Shown piece after piece: positions 26,756 to 34,763 of a DNA stretch of 64,000 nucleotides. Numbering within the stretch: position 1 is the stretch's first letter; each line of letters begins with the position of its first letter. The translations under genes were made by a program, and so were the position numbers. Location: positions 62,001-126,000 of the forward strand of contig JALOLR010000002.1 of NCBI GenBank assembly GCA_025455885.1. The letters run 5' to 3'. The notes beneath the pieces are model-generated. The model worked only from the letters and a program-made list of their open reading frames with translations. It searched no databases and had not been told where the DNA came from. Source of the stretch: Acidimicrobiales bacterium (GTDB lineage: Bacteria > Actinomycetota > Acidimicrobiia > Acidimicrobiales > Acidimicrobilacustridaceae).

Positions 26756-27772
26756 TCACGTAGAGCGGTCGATTGTCCCCAGGCTGTGGAGAAGTCCGGC
26801 GGCGGCCAGACCGGAGCGTGCCGCACCCCCGACCAGCGGCCCGCCGAAGATGTCGCCGGCGAGCACCGCCGGCGGAAGTCCGGCGAGACGGCGGGCTCGT
26901 TCGGGGCGACACGACACGGGCCGCGCGTAGCGCCACCGCTGGACCTGCACCTCGACGGGCGCGGCGGCCAGGCCGGGGACGGCGGCGAGCAGGTCGCGGG
27001 CGACGGCGTCGTCGTCGCGGTCCCACCAGTCGCGACTCGTCACCGGACCGGCGTGCACCGTGACCGCCGGCGAGGGGGAGACGCCCTTCGCCTGGTTGTC
27101 GGCCACGAACTCGACCGGCTCGGCGCCGAGGCGCCACGCACCGGGGGCGGGGAGACCCGAGGGGCCGTCGAGCACGGCCAGGACCGCGAGGCAGGGGTCG
27201 TAGTCGAGAGCCCGCAGCTCTCGTTCGTCGCCATCGTCGAGGACGACTCCGCCCGCATCGAGCAGAGCGAGGGTCTGCGGGACCGGCGCGGTGAGCACCA
27301 GCGCCGGGGCCTCGAGCACTCCGCCGTCGGCGACCTCGGCCCGCCAGCCCGCACCGGACGACACCGCCGTCACCGTGCTGGAGGTGCGCACGTCGAGCCT
27401 CTCGGCCAGGTGCTTGGCCACCGCCGTCATCGACGGCGCTCCCCGCCAGCGGGGATGGCCGTCGGCGACGAGACCGCCGTCAGGGAGAAGCCGCCCCTCG
27501 AACCAGGGAACGATGACTCCCCGATCCCGCCACCGGTCGACGAGCGGCCCGAGCTCGGGCCCGGGCGTGGTGAAGAACTGGGCCCCGTGGTCGAACACCG
27601 CCTCGCCGAGGCGTCGGGTCGCCATCCGACCGCCGACCCCCCGGCCCTTGTCGACCACCACGACCGTGTGACCGGCATCGGCGAGGGCGGTGGCCGCCGT
27701 CAACCCGGCGATCCCGGCCCCGACGACGAGAACGTCGCACGACGGCGACTCCTCTCCGGTCACCACGAACAC
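26756..27772 (-). CDS. FAD-dependent NAD(P)-binding oxidoreductase, renalase-like amine oxidase family
   Basis: 338 residues with an N-terminal Rossmann FAD-binding motif (DVLVVGAGIAGLTAATALA, then VVVVDKGRGVGGRMATRR), the GGRMATRR signature of the renalase/FAD oxidoreductase group, and FDHGAQFFTTPGPEL. A C-terminal FAD contact region is seen in LAGDIFGGPLVGGAARSGLA. No signal peptide. Several GTG codons (27772, 27766, 27763) could start it. It begins eight bases after the beta-propeller gene on the same strand. The substrate is unknown. Confidence 0.82.
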   Translation of the reverse strand: MFVVTGEESPSCDVLVVGAGIAGLTAATALADAGHTVVVVDKGRGVGGRMATRRLGEAVFDHGAQFFTTPGPELGPLVDRWRDRGVIVPWFEGRLLPDGGLVADGHPRWRGAPSMTAVAKHLAERLDVRTSSTVTAVSSGAGWRAEVADGGVLEAPALVLTAPVPQTLALLDAGGVVLDDGDERELRALDYDPCLAVLAVLDGPSGLPAPGAWRLGAEPVEFVADNQAKGVSPSPAVTVHAGPVTSRDWWDRDDDAVARDLLAAVPGLAAAPVEVQVQRWRYARPVSCRPERARRLAGLPPAVLAGDIFGGPLVGGAARSGLAAAGLLHSLGTIDRST

Positions 27773-27780
27773 GTCCGGGT

Positions 27781-28917
27781 TCAGCCGGTGACGGTCGGCG
27801 CAGTCACTGCCGCGACCGCGGGCGGCGCGGTGGCCGGGGGGTTCGTCGGGGACGGTCCGAGCGGGAGGGCGGCCGGGCAGGCGCGACCGGCGAGGGTGAT
27901 CCCGGTCGGGCCGCGACCGACGGTGATCGGGTCGCCCACCACGGTGTCGGAGGTCGTGTCGATCACCGACACCGTGCCGCTGTTGGCATTGGTCACGAAG
28001 GCCCGTCCCCCGTCGGCGGTGATGACGATCCTGGCGGGGCCCGAGCCGACGGCGACGGGGCTGCCGATGACCGTGTCGGTCGCGGTGTCGATCACCCGGA
28101 CCTCGTCGCTACCGAAGACGGCCACGTACAGGCGAGCGTCGTCGGGGGTCAGCGCCAGACCACCGACGTTGGTGCCGACCGGGATCGACCCGATCACCGA
28201 GCGGGACGCGGTGCCGATCACCGAGACCGTCGTGCCTGCGTTGTCGTGGCCCACATAGAGGCGGGTGCCGTCGGCGGTGATCGTGGCGGCCGACGGGTTC
28301 GGGTCGACGGCGATGCTGTCGGTGACGGTCGCGGTCGCGGTGTCGATGACCGAGACCGAGGCCTCGGCGTTGTTGGTCACCCAGGCGGTGGCACCGTCGG
28401 GCGAGACCACCACGTCGATCGGGCCGAGGCCCACATCGATCGTGTCGGTGACTGCCTCGGTCGCGGTGTCGATCACCGACACGGTCGTACCGAACTGGAA
28501 GTGGGTGACGTACACCCGAGAGCCGTCCGGAGTGACGGCCACGCCGATCGGGCTGGGTGCGACCGGGATCGTGGCCCGCACCGTCCCGGTGGCCGTGTCC
28601 ACGACAGAGACGCTGGCCCCGTTCACGCTCGCGACGTAGAGCCGAGCGCCGTCAGGTGTCGCCGCCGCCCTGACCGGTCCGTCGCCGACCGCGATCGGTG
28701 CGCCCACCACCGCCGGCACGGCCGGGTCGATCACCGAGAGGTCGGCGCCGTCCTCGTTCATCACGTAGGCACACTCGCCACTGCCCGCGGGCTGGGCCCA
28801 GGTCGCGGCCGGGTCCACCGTGACGGCCAGCCCCACCGTGAGTAGGCATGCCGCCGCCATCGCCCTCCGAACGCGGGAGCGCCCCGACCCGAGCTGCCCG
28901 TGTCCGATGCGCACCAT
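27781..28917 (-). CDS. Secreted YVTN-type beta-propeller protein
   Basis: 378 residues with a basic N-terminus and signal peptide (MAAACLLTVGLAVTVDPAATWA). It is almost wholly built of roughly 42-residue blades, each ending SVIDTAT or similar and containing TPDGARLYV or close variants; seven blades can be counted. Such YVTN propellers are extracellular surface or scaffold proteins. The tail is Pro/Ala/Thr-rich and ends without a recognisable sorting motif. ATG follows GGGGGA. The flavin oxidoreductase gene starts eight bases after its stop, so the two are probably an operon. Confidence 0.85.
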   Translation of the reverse strand: MVRIGHGQLGSGRSRVRRAMAAACLLTVGLAVTVDPAATWAQPAGSGECAYVMNEDGADLSVIDPAVPAVVGAPIAVGDGPVRAAATPDGARLYVASVNGASVSVVDTATGTVRATIPVAPSPIGVAVTPDGSRVYVTHFQFGTTVSVIDTATEAVTDTIDVGLGPIDVVVSPDGATAWVTNNAEASVSVIDTATATVTDSIAVDPNPSAATITADGTRLYVGHDNAGTTVSVIGTASRSVIGSIPVGTNVGGLALTPDDARLYVAVFGSDEVRVIDTATDTVIGSPVAVGSGPARIVITADGGRAFVTNANSGTVSVIDTTSDTVVGDPITVGRGPTGITLAGRACPAALPLGPSPTNPPATAPPAVAAVTAPTVTG

Positions 28918-29001
28918 GATCCGTTCCCCCTGTCTACCTCTCGTCGGCGGAACCCGGCTGGTCCGTGGCGCAGACCCTACGTGGCCGCGATCGCTCGGAG
29001 A

Positions 29002-29036
29002 GCGAACCCCGTCGATCGGTCATAGACGGGGTTCGC
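29002..29036 (-). terminator. 12-base-pair hairpin after the YjbR-like gene
   Basis: Arms GCGAACCCCGTC and GACGGGGTTCGC, perfectly complementary, with an 11-base loop. It lies 45 bases after the stop at 29081 and about 85 bases before the propeller gene start, both on the minus strand. Probable terminator isolating the propeller operon. Confidence 0.6.
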
Positions 29037-29080
29037 GATCACCCGCGGGCCCCGTCACCGTCCTGATCCGACCCGATCCG

Positions 29081-29458
29081 TCACCCCGGGAGCCGTGCGA
29101 CCAGCGCAGCGGGGGCCGTCATCCGAAAGGAGTCCTCGACCAGCTCCGCGATCTCCGCCCAGTCGATCGCGGCGACGGTGAGGTCGAGACCGATCCAGCC
29201 GGAGGGGCCCCAGTAGGCCGGCACGAAGAACCGGGGATCGTCCAGCAACGCCGCCGCTTCGTCCGGGTCCGGGAGCACCAGCACGGCCCGGTCGAATCGG
29301 CCCGAGCCGTGGTCACCCTTGGTGACCGCCCCGTAGATCGAGAAGATCTTCTTGGTGAAGAAGCACGGCCGTCCGTGGGACACCTTCTCCGCCGCACCCG
29401 GCAGGGCGAGGCACACGTCGCGCAGCCGGATCAGCCAGGGATCGGCGTCGTCGAACAT
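29081..29458 (-). CDS. MmcQ/YjbR-family protein
   Basis: 125-residue protein of the MmcQ/YjbR family (double-wing, CyaY-like fold), recognised by LRDVCLALPGAAEKVSHGRPC, FFTKKIFSIYG and the C-terminal GWIGLDLTVAAIDWAEIAELVEDSFRM. Members are proposed to bind DNA, but function is not established. The ATG at 29456-29458 gives the family length; no strong ribosome site. It follows msrA by 65 bases on the same strand, so may be read from the same transcript. Confidence 0.8.
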   Translation of the reverse strand: MFDDADPWLIRLRDVCLALPGAAEKVSHGRPCFFTKKIFSIYGAVTKGDHGSGRFDRAVLVLPDPDEAAALLDDPRFFVPAYWGPSGWIGLDLTVAAIDWAEIAELVEDSFRMTAPAALVARLPG

Positions 29459-29523
29459 CAGCGGGTGGGCGATCCCGCAAGCTTCGGCGCGGACAGCGGG
29501 CCGGTCAAGGAGTCGAACTCCAG

Positions 29524-30168
29524 CTACGTCGACAGGCCGGTCGGGCACGAAAGCCCGGTGCCACCCAGCCCGCAGTAGCCGTTGGGCACCTTGTGGAGGT
29601 ACTGCTGGTGGTAGTCCTCGGCGTAGAAGAACGGCCCGGCCGGGGCAATCTCGGTGGTGATCTGGTCGTAGTGCGCCGCCGTCAGCACCCGCTGGAAGGC
29701 GTCCCGGGCGGCCTCGGCCCGAGCCAGCTGGTCGGCGTCGGCGGCGTAGATCGCCGAGCGGTACTGGGTGCCGACGTCGTTGCCCTGACGGTACCCCTGG
29801 GTCGGGTCGTGCCCCTCCCAGAAGACCCGCAGCAGCTCGTCGTAGGCGATCACGGCGGGGTCGAACACGACCAGCACCGCTTCGGTGTGACCGGTGCGGC
29901 CCGAGCACACCTCTTCGTAGGTGGGGTTGGGGGTGATGCCCCCGGCGTAGCCGACGGCGGTGGTGTGCACGCCGTCGAGTCGCCAGAACATGCGCTCGGC
30001 GCCCCAGAAGCAGCCCATCCCGAACTGGGCCACGCCGAACCCCTCCGGGAACGGGGGCACCAGCGGCGTGCCGAGCACGGCGTGGGGGCGGGGGACGACG
30101 ATGGGGTCACCACGGCCGGGCAGGGCCTTCTCGGGCGTCACCATCTCTGGTTTCCGGAGTCCGAACAT
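29524..30168 (-). CDS. msrA: Peptide methionine-S-sulfoxide reductase MsrA
   Basis: 214-residue repair enzyme reducing the S-epimer of methionine sulfoxide. Catalytic motif [13 protein letters not shown], substrate motifs [20 protein letters not shown] and HAEA-like HTEAV, then GTQYRS and the C-terminal resolving-Cys region [13 protein letters not shown]. An N-terminal extension of about 45 residues is normal for long-form MsrA. ATG at 30166-30168, with TAGCGT eight bases upstream, indicates a near-leaderless transcript. Divergent from the menC-type gene. Confidence 0.94.
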   Translation of the reverse strand: MFGLRKPEMVTPEKALPGRGDPIVVPRPHAVLGTPLVPPFPEGFGVAQFGMGCFWGAERMFWRLDGVHTTAVGYAGGITPNPTYEEVCSGRTGHTEAVLVVFDPAVIAYDELLRVFWEGHDPTQGYRQGNDVGTQYRSAIYAADADQLARAEAARDAFQRVLTAAHYDQITTEIAPAGPFFYAEDYHQQYLHKVPNGYCGLGGTGLSCPTGLST

Positions 30169-30176
30169 GACGCTGA

Positions 30177-30182
30177 ACGCTA
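30177..30182 (-). promoter_or_regulatory. Putative -10 (TAGCGT) of msrA
   Basis: On the minus strand TAGCGT is followed by eight bases and the msrA ATG. Confidence 0.35.
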
Positions 30183-30242
30183 CCGCCGGCGGCCGCGGGG
30201 CCATCGGTCGGGGACCGGCTCGGAGCCCCGCCGATGGCGCCG

Positions 30243-30248
30243 TAACCT
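30243..30248 (+). promoter_or_regulatory. Putative leaderless -10 (TAACCT) of the menC-type gene
   Basis: TAACCT is followed by six bases and the GTG at 30255, so the start codon would be the first base of the transcript. No Shine-Dalgarno. Confidence 0.42.
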
Positions 30249-30254
30249 CGGGAC

Positions 30255-31433
30255 GTGAGGATCGAGTCGGTGGAGCTGCGGATCGTGGCGCTCCCGCTCG
30301 TCACCCCCTTCGCGACGGCGCACGGCAGGGTGGACGAGCGCCGGTCCGTGCTGGTCCGGGTGGTCGGCGACGACGGCGAGGGATGGGGCGAGTGCGCGGC
30401 CCTCCCCGATCCCACCTACAGCGCCGAGTACGTGGAGGGCGCCCTGCTGACCCTCCGCCGCCACCTCGTGCCCCGGCTCTTCGCGGCCGGCCGCGACGAC
30501 CCGCGGGAGCCGGTCGCCGCCCACGTCGGGGACGTGCTGTCCGGGGTGGTCGGCCATCCGATGGCGAAGGCCGCACTGGAGCTGGCGCTGCTCGACGCCG
30601 AGTTGCGGGGGCGTCACCGGTCGCTGGCGGAGCACCTGCTCGGCGACCGCCCGCCGCCCCCGCCGGAGGTCCCGGCCGGCGCCACGCTCGGGTTGTGCGC
30701 CTCCCCCGATGCGACCGCCGACGCCGTGGCGACGCTGGTGGCCCGCGGCTACGGACGGGTGAAGATGAAGATCGCCCCGGGTCTCGACCTCGACCACGCC
30801 CGCGCCGCCCGCGCCGCCGCCGGACCCGACGCGGTGCTGGTGCTCGACGCCAACGGCGCGTACCGCCTCGACGGCGAGCCGGGGGCGCCCGACGACGCCC
30901 GCCGCCTCGGTGCCCTCGACGACCTCGGGATCGCCTGCCTCGAGCAGCCCCTCGGGACCGACGCACTCCTCGACCACGCCGAGCTGGCCCGCCGGCTGGC
31001 CACGCCGCTCTGCCTCGACGAGTCGCTGACCTCGGCGGCCGCCACCGCGCAGGCCCTCGACATGGGGGCCTGTTCCGTGGTGTGCGTGAAGGCGCCGCGC
31101 TACGGCAGCTGGCTGACGGCGGTCGAGGTGCTCGACCGCTGCGCGGGCACCGGCGTGCCGGCGTGGATCGGCGGGATGCTCGACACCGGCCTCGGACGCG
31201 CCGCCAACCTCGTCCTCGCCGACCATCCGGCGTGCACCCTGCCGGGCGACGTCCCGATCACCACCGACGTCGTGCGCGACGACGTCGTCGCGCCGCAGGG
31301 ACCGGTCGACCCGGACGGCCCCCTGCGTCTCGCGCTGCCCACCGGGCCGGGGCTCGGGGTCGACCTCGACGAGGCCGCCCTGGTCCGCCTCACCACCCAC
31401 GTCGAGACCATCCGCGCCGACGAGGCCCCATAG
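30255..31433 (+). CDS. menC: Enolase-superfamily enzyme, o-succinylbenzoate synthase type
   Basis: 392-residue mandelate racemase/muconate lactonizing-subgroup protein. The N-terminal capping domain includes [20 protein letters not shown] and [16 protein letters not shown]; the barrel carries KMKI (catalytic KxK pair), metal ligands in [15 protein letters not shown] and CLDESL, and [10 protein letters not shown] (the second catalytic Lys region). This set fits o-succinylbenzoate synthase of menaquinone synthesis or the related N-acylamino acid racemase; no other men gene is near, so racemase activity remains possible. The GTG start is supported by a leaderless -10. Confidence 0.78.
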   Translation: MRIESVELRIVALPLVTPFATAHGRVDERRSVLVRVVGDDGEGWGECAALPDPTYSAEYVEGALLTLRRHLVPRLFAAGRDDPREPVAAHVGDVLSGVVGHPMAKAALELALLDAELRGRHRSLAEHLLGDRPPPPPEVPAGATLGLCASPDATADAVATLVARGYGRVKMKIAPGLDLDHARAARAAAGPDAVLVLDANGAYRLDGEPGAPDDARRLGALDDLGIACLEQPLGTDALLDHAELARRLATPLCLDESLTSAAATAQALDMGACSVVCVKAPRYGSWLTAVEVLDRCAGTGVPAWIGGMLDTGLGRAANLVLADHPACTLPGDVPITTDVVRDDVVAPQGPVDPDGPLRLALPTGPGLGVDLDEAALVRLTTHVETIRADEAP

Positions 31434-31475
31434 GCTCCACGCTCGCCCCGTAGGCTCCGCACCCATGGTGTCGAC

Positions 31476-32210
31476 ATGGAGCTGAGCGGCAGGGTCGTGG
31501 TCGTCACCGGGTCCTCGAGCGGGATCGGCGAGGCCGTCGTGCGCCTCGCCGCCGAGCGGGGCGCCCGGGTGGTGGTCAACTCCGCTCGCAGCGTCGAGGC
31601 GGGCCGGGCCGTCGCGGCGTCGCTGCCCGACGCCCTGTACGTGCAGGGCGACGTCGCCTCGGACGGCGCCGGGGCCGCGTTGGTGGCGGCCACCCTGGAG
31701 CGCTTCGGCCGGCTCGACGTGCTGGTCAACAACGCCGGGGTGACGGAGGTGATCCCCCACCACCGCCTCGAGGCGTTGAGCGGCGACCTGTTCCGCCGCC
31801 TCTTCGACGTCAACGTCGTCGGTGCGTGGTCGGTCACCGACGCCGCCCTCCCCGCGCTGCGCGACTCGGGCGCCGGCAGCGTCGTGAACATGGCGTCGCT
31901 CGCCGGTCTGCGCCAGACCGGGAGCTCGATCCCCTACGCGGTGTCGAAGGCCGCGCTGATCCACCTCACCACGCTGCTCGCCAAGGTGACCGGACCGCTG
32001 GTGCGGGTCAACGCCGTCGCCCCCGGCCTGATCGACACCCCGTGGACCGAGGACTGGGACGCGCTCCGCGCCCGGGTGGAGGACGCCGCGCCCCTGCGGC
32101 GCACGGGCACGCCCGCCGAGGTGGCGAGGGTCACCCTGGACCTCGCACAGGCCGACTACGTCACCGGGCAGACCGTGGCGGTGGACGGCGGCATGGGGCT
32201 CGTGGTCTGA
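31476..32210 (+). CDS. Short-chain dehydrogenase/reductase
   Basis: 244-residue classical SDR with cofactor motif TGSSSGIG, NNAG, catalytic Ser in MASLAG and YAVSK. The substrate is not readable. The C-terminal half has GLIDTPWTEDW in the substrate loop and ends VDGGMGLVV as usual. It lies 42 bases after the menC-type gene, same strand; an 8-base sequence (TAGGCTCC) occurs twice in that gap. Followed by a strong hairpin. Confidence 0.9.
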   Translation: MELSGRVVVVTGSSSGIGEAVVRLAAERGARVVVNSARSVEAGRAVAASLPDALYVQGDVASDGAGAALVAATLERFGRLDVLVNNAGVTEVIPHHRLEALSGDLFRRLFDVNVVGAWSVTDAALPALRDSGAGSVVNMASLAGLRQTGSSIPYAVSKAALIHLTTLLAKVTGPLVRVNAVAPGLIDTPWTEDWDALRARVEDAAPLRRTGTPAEVARVTLDLAQADYVTGQTVAVDGGMGLVV

Positions 32211-32247
32211 GCCGGCCCGGGCGCCCGCGCCCGGCCCCGGACGCGGG

Positions 32248-32273
32248 AGGACCCCGGCCGGAGCCGGGGTCCT
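32248..32273. terminator. Bidirectional terminator hairpin
   Basis: Perfect 11-base arms AGGACCCCGGC/GCCGGGGTCCT around a CGGA loop, midway between the convergent SDR and binding-protein genes. Same loop and inner stem as the hairpin at 25753-25792. Confidence 0.7.
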
Positions 32274-32293
32274 CGTCGTGACGGCGGTGGCGT

Positions 32294-33694
32294 TCAGCCG
32301 CCGGTGTAGGCCGTCGAGATCCGGTCGGGCCCGAGCTGGGCCGCGGCCACGGTCGGCACCGACGGGTCGACGGTGGCGATGTACTTCGGGTCGCAGGAGA
32401 ACTCGCCCTGGGCCTCGGGGAGGGCCTGGACGAACGAGGTGCCCTGCATCTGCATCACGACGACGCAGTCCGGCGGCTCGTTGCCGGCCGGGTTGGCCTC
32501 GGCGTGGAGGCCGCCACCGGTCCAGCTGGTCACCTTCGAGAGCTCCTCGAGCACGCACGCCCGGGTCAGGTCCGACCCGCACGCCTTGGCGGCGGTGGCC
32601 CAGAGGAGGAAGGACGAGGTCGACTGGGCACCGAGCAGCGCCGGCTCGCCGCCGGAGGCCTCGATGACGTCGAGGTACTGCTGCGTGGCCTCGTTCTGGT
32701 CGGCCTGCTCGAACGGGACGAAGGCCAGGCGGGTGAACACGTTGTCGGCGTTCCCGCTGGCGTTGGCCGCCGCGAAGCTGGCGTCGTAGAAGTTCGAGTC
32801 GGTGATCCAGAGCGGGTCGTAGTCCGCCTGCGCGGCGGCGTCGAGGAAGTTCTGGAAGTTCGGGAGCGGCGACCCGGAGAAGAACACGAACTCCGCGCCG
32901 CAGTCCTTCAGCTTCTGGACGTAGGGCGCCCAGACGACGCTGCCCTGGATGGGGTAGGTCTGCTCGCACTCGGGGATGAACTCCCAGCCGGCCTGCGGGT
33001 AGGTGTCCAGCGCCTTCTCGGTGGACTCGCGGGTGGCGGCGTAGTCGCCGAACACGGCGGCCGCCTTCTTCACCTGCTCGGGGTACTTCTCGGCGAGGAG
33101 GTAGGCCTGGCCGATCGGCGTGAGGTCGACGGGGTTGGGCACCGAGTTGTAGGTGAGCGGACCGTGGGCGACCGTCGAGCTGACGGTGAAGCCGGGGACC
33201 TGCGGGAGCTGGCAACCGACGCGGGTCTGCTCGGCGGCGCCGTCGAGGGACCAGCCCTGACCGACCAGCATGAAGACCTGCGAGCAGGCCTCGAGCATGA
33301 CGTTGGTGGAGTCGAGGATCTTGGCGTCGTAGTAGTTGCCGACCACGGTGCGGCCGTTGATGCCGCCCTGGTCGTTGCACCAGTCGATCATGGCCTCGAC
33401 GGCCTGCGACATCTGCTTGTTCAGGCCGGGCGCACCGCTGAAGCCGGCGTCGTCGCCGTAGCCGATGGTCACGGTGTCGGCGGTGACGCCCTGTTCGCCG
33501 GTGGCGGTGTTGGTGCCCTCGGCGGGACCGCACGGCGACTCGAGGTCGCCGAACCCGTCGGTGGGACCCGACTCGCCGGCCTCGGCCGAGGTCGACGGAG
33601 CGGCCTCGTCCTCGGAGCGGCTGCCGCCGCAGGCGGCCAGGAGCAGACCCAGCACGGCGAGGACGCCGAGCCAGCGCAGACGCTTGTGATTCAT
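32294..33694 (-). CDS. ABC transporter substrate-binding lipoprotein, orphan
   Basis: 466-residue lipoprotein: MNHKRLRWLGV, lipobox LLLAAC (Cys 22), acidic/Ser linker, then a branched-chain amino acid type periplasmic-binding fold (GFSGAPGLNKQMSQAVEAM, DWCNDQGGINGR, CEQTYPIQGSVVWAPYVQ). Seven or more cysteines in the mature part suggest disulfides. It resembles the protein at 2004-3389 in overall design, but no permease or ATPase gene is adjacent, so it may serve a distant transporter or act as a receptor. ATG at 33692-33694, with GGGGG upstream. Confidence 0.85.
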   Translation of the reverse strand: MNHKRLRWLGVLAVLGLLLAACGGSRSEDEAAPSTSAEAGESGPTDGFGDLESPCGPAEGTNTATGEQGVTADTVTIGYGDDAGFSGAPGLNKQMSQAVEAMIDWCNDQGGINGRTVVGNYYDAKILDSTNVMLEACSQVFMLVGQGWSLDGAAEQTRVGCQLPQVPGFTVSSTVAHGPLTYNSVPNPVDLTPIGQAYLLAEKYPEQVKKAAAVFGDYAATRESTEKALDTYPQAGWEFIPECEQTYPIQGSVVWAPYVQKLKDCGAEFVFFSGSPLPNFQNFLDAAAQADYDPLWITDSNFYDASFAAANASGNADNVFTRLAFVPFEQADQNEATQQYLDVIEASGGEPALLGAQSTSSFLLWATAAKACGSDLTRACVLEELSKVTSWTGGGLHAEANPAGNEPPDCVVVMQMQGTSFVQALPEAQGEFSCDPKYIATVDPSVPTVAAAQLGPDRISTAYTGG

Positions 33695-33938
33695 GGAACC
33701 CCCATGTCCGGAGCCGACCACCAGGGCGGCTCCCCGGCACCGGCGGCGGGGGCCACCGGCGGTGAGGCCGCGGAGACGGCCGTCACGGCGAGGCAACCTA
33801 GGCCGAGCGCGGCTGTGCCGACAAACCCGGTACGTGATCGGGTCAATGAACCTCGTCAACCAGATGGTCGGATCCCGGGCTCCCGTCGGCCCGCCCGCAC
33901 CCGACCGTGCCGGCGCCGCCGGGCGCGGGTTCGGCGGA

Positions 33939-33944
33939 TAGGGT
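33939..33944 (+). promoter_or_regulatory. Putative -10 (TAGGGT) of the SDR gene
   Basis: TAGGGT is followed by eight bases and the GTG at 33953. The remaining intergenic DNA back to 33695 must also hold the divergent binding-protein promoter; nothing else distinctive was seen there. Confidence 0.36.
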
Positions 33945-33952
33945 CCCCGGCC

Positions 33953-34741
33953 GTGAGCATCCTCGATCGATTCCGCCTCGACGACAAGGTCGCCGTCGTC
34001 ACCGGCGCCGGACGGGGGATCGGCGCGGCCAGTGCCCTCACCCTGGCCGAGGCCGGCGCCGACGTCGTCATCATCGCCCGGACCGCCGAGCAGCTCGACG
34101 CCGTCGCCGCGCAGGTCGCCGAGCTCGGCCGCCGCGCCGTCGTCGTGCCGGGCGACGTGAACGACCTCGACTTCCTCGCCCGGCTCGCCGAGCGCGCCGT
34201 CGACGAGCTCGGTCGGATCGACGTGGTCGTCAACAACGCCGGCGGCGCCCCGCCGAGCCAGTTCACCGAGCTGTCGGCCCGGTCGTTCGAAGCGGCGTTC
34301 CACTTCAACGTCACCACCGCGCTCGCCCTCACCCAGGCCGCGCTCCCCCAGCTCGTCGAGCACCACGGCAGCGTGGTCAACATCTCGTCGATGGCCGGCC
34401 GGGTGGCCAGCCGGGGCCTGACCTCCTACGGCACGGCCAAGGCGGCCCTCAGCCACCTCACCCGCTACATCGCCACCGAGGTGAACCCCAAGGTGCGCGT
34501 CAACGGCATCGCCGTCGGGTCGACGGCCACCTCCGCCCTCGAGACCGTGCTCGAGCTCCCCGAGATCCGCGACGCGATGATCGCCGCCACACCGCTGCGG
34601 TTCATCGGCGACCCCACCGACATCGCCCTCGGTGTGCTGTACCTGGCCTCGCCGGCGTCGCGCTACGTCACCGGCAAGATCATCGAGATCGACGGCGGCA
34701 CGCAGGCCTCGACGCTCGAGCTGCCCTTCCCCGACCTGTAG
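33953..34741 (+). CDS. Short-chain dehydrogenase/reductase
   Basis: 262-residue SDR: MSILDRFRLDDKVAVVTGAG start (GTG), TGAGRGIG cofactor loop, NNAGGAPP, ISSMAGR with the catalytic Ser, and YGTAK. The C-terminus has YVTGKIIEIDGG. The family is typically NAD(P)-dependent oxidation or reduction of hydroxy- or keto-acyl/steroid substrates; the position near acyl-CoA genes suggests lipid or steroid metabolism. It is convergent with the D-aminoacylase-like gene 22 bases away. Confidence 0.9.
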   Translation: MSILDRFRLDDKVAVVTGAGRGIGAASALTLAEAGADVVIIARTAEQLDAVAAQVAELGRRAVVVPGDVNDLDFLARLAERAVDELGRIDVVVNNAGGAPPSQFTELSARSFEAAFHFNVTTALALTQAALPQLVEHHGSVVNISSMAGRVASRGLTSYGTAKAALSHLTRYIATEVNPKVRVNGIAVGSTATSALETVLELPEIRDAMIAATPLRFIGDPTDIALGVLYLASPASRYVTGKIIEIDGGTQASTLELPFPDL

Positions 34742-34763
34742 CGGGGGACCAGGGCCACGGACG

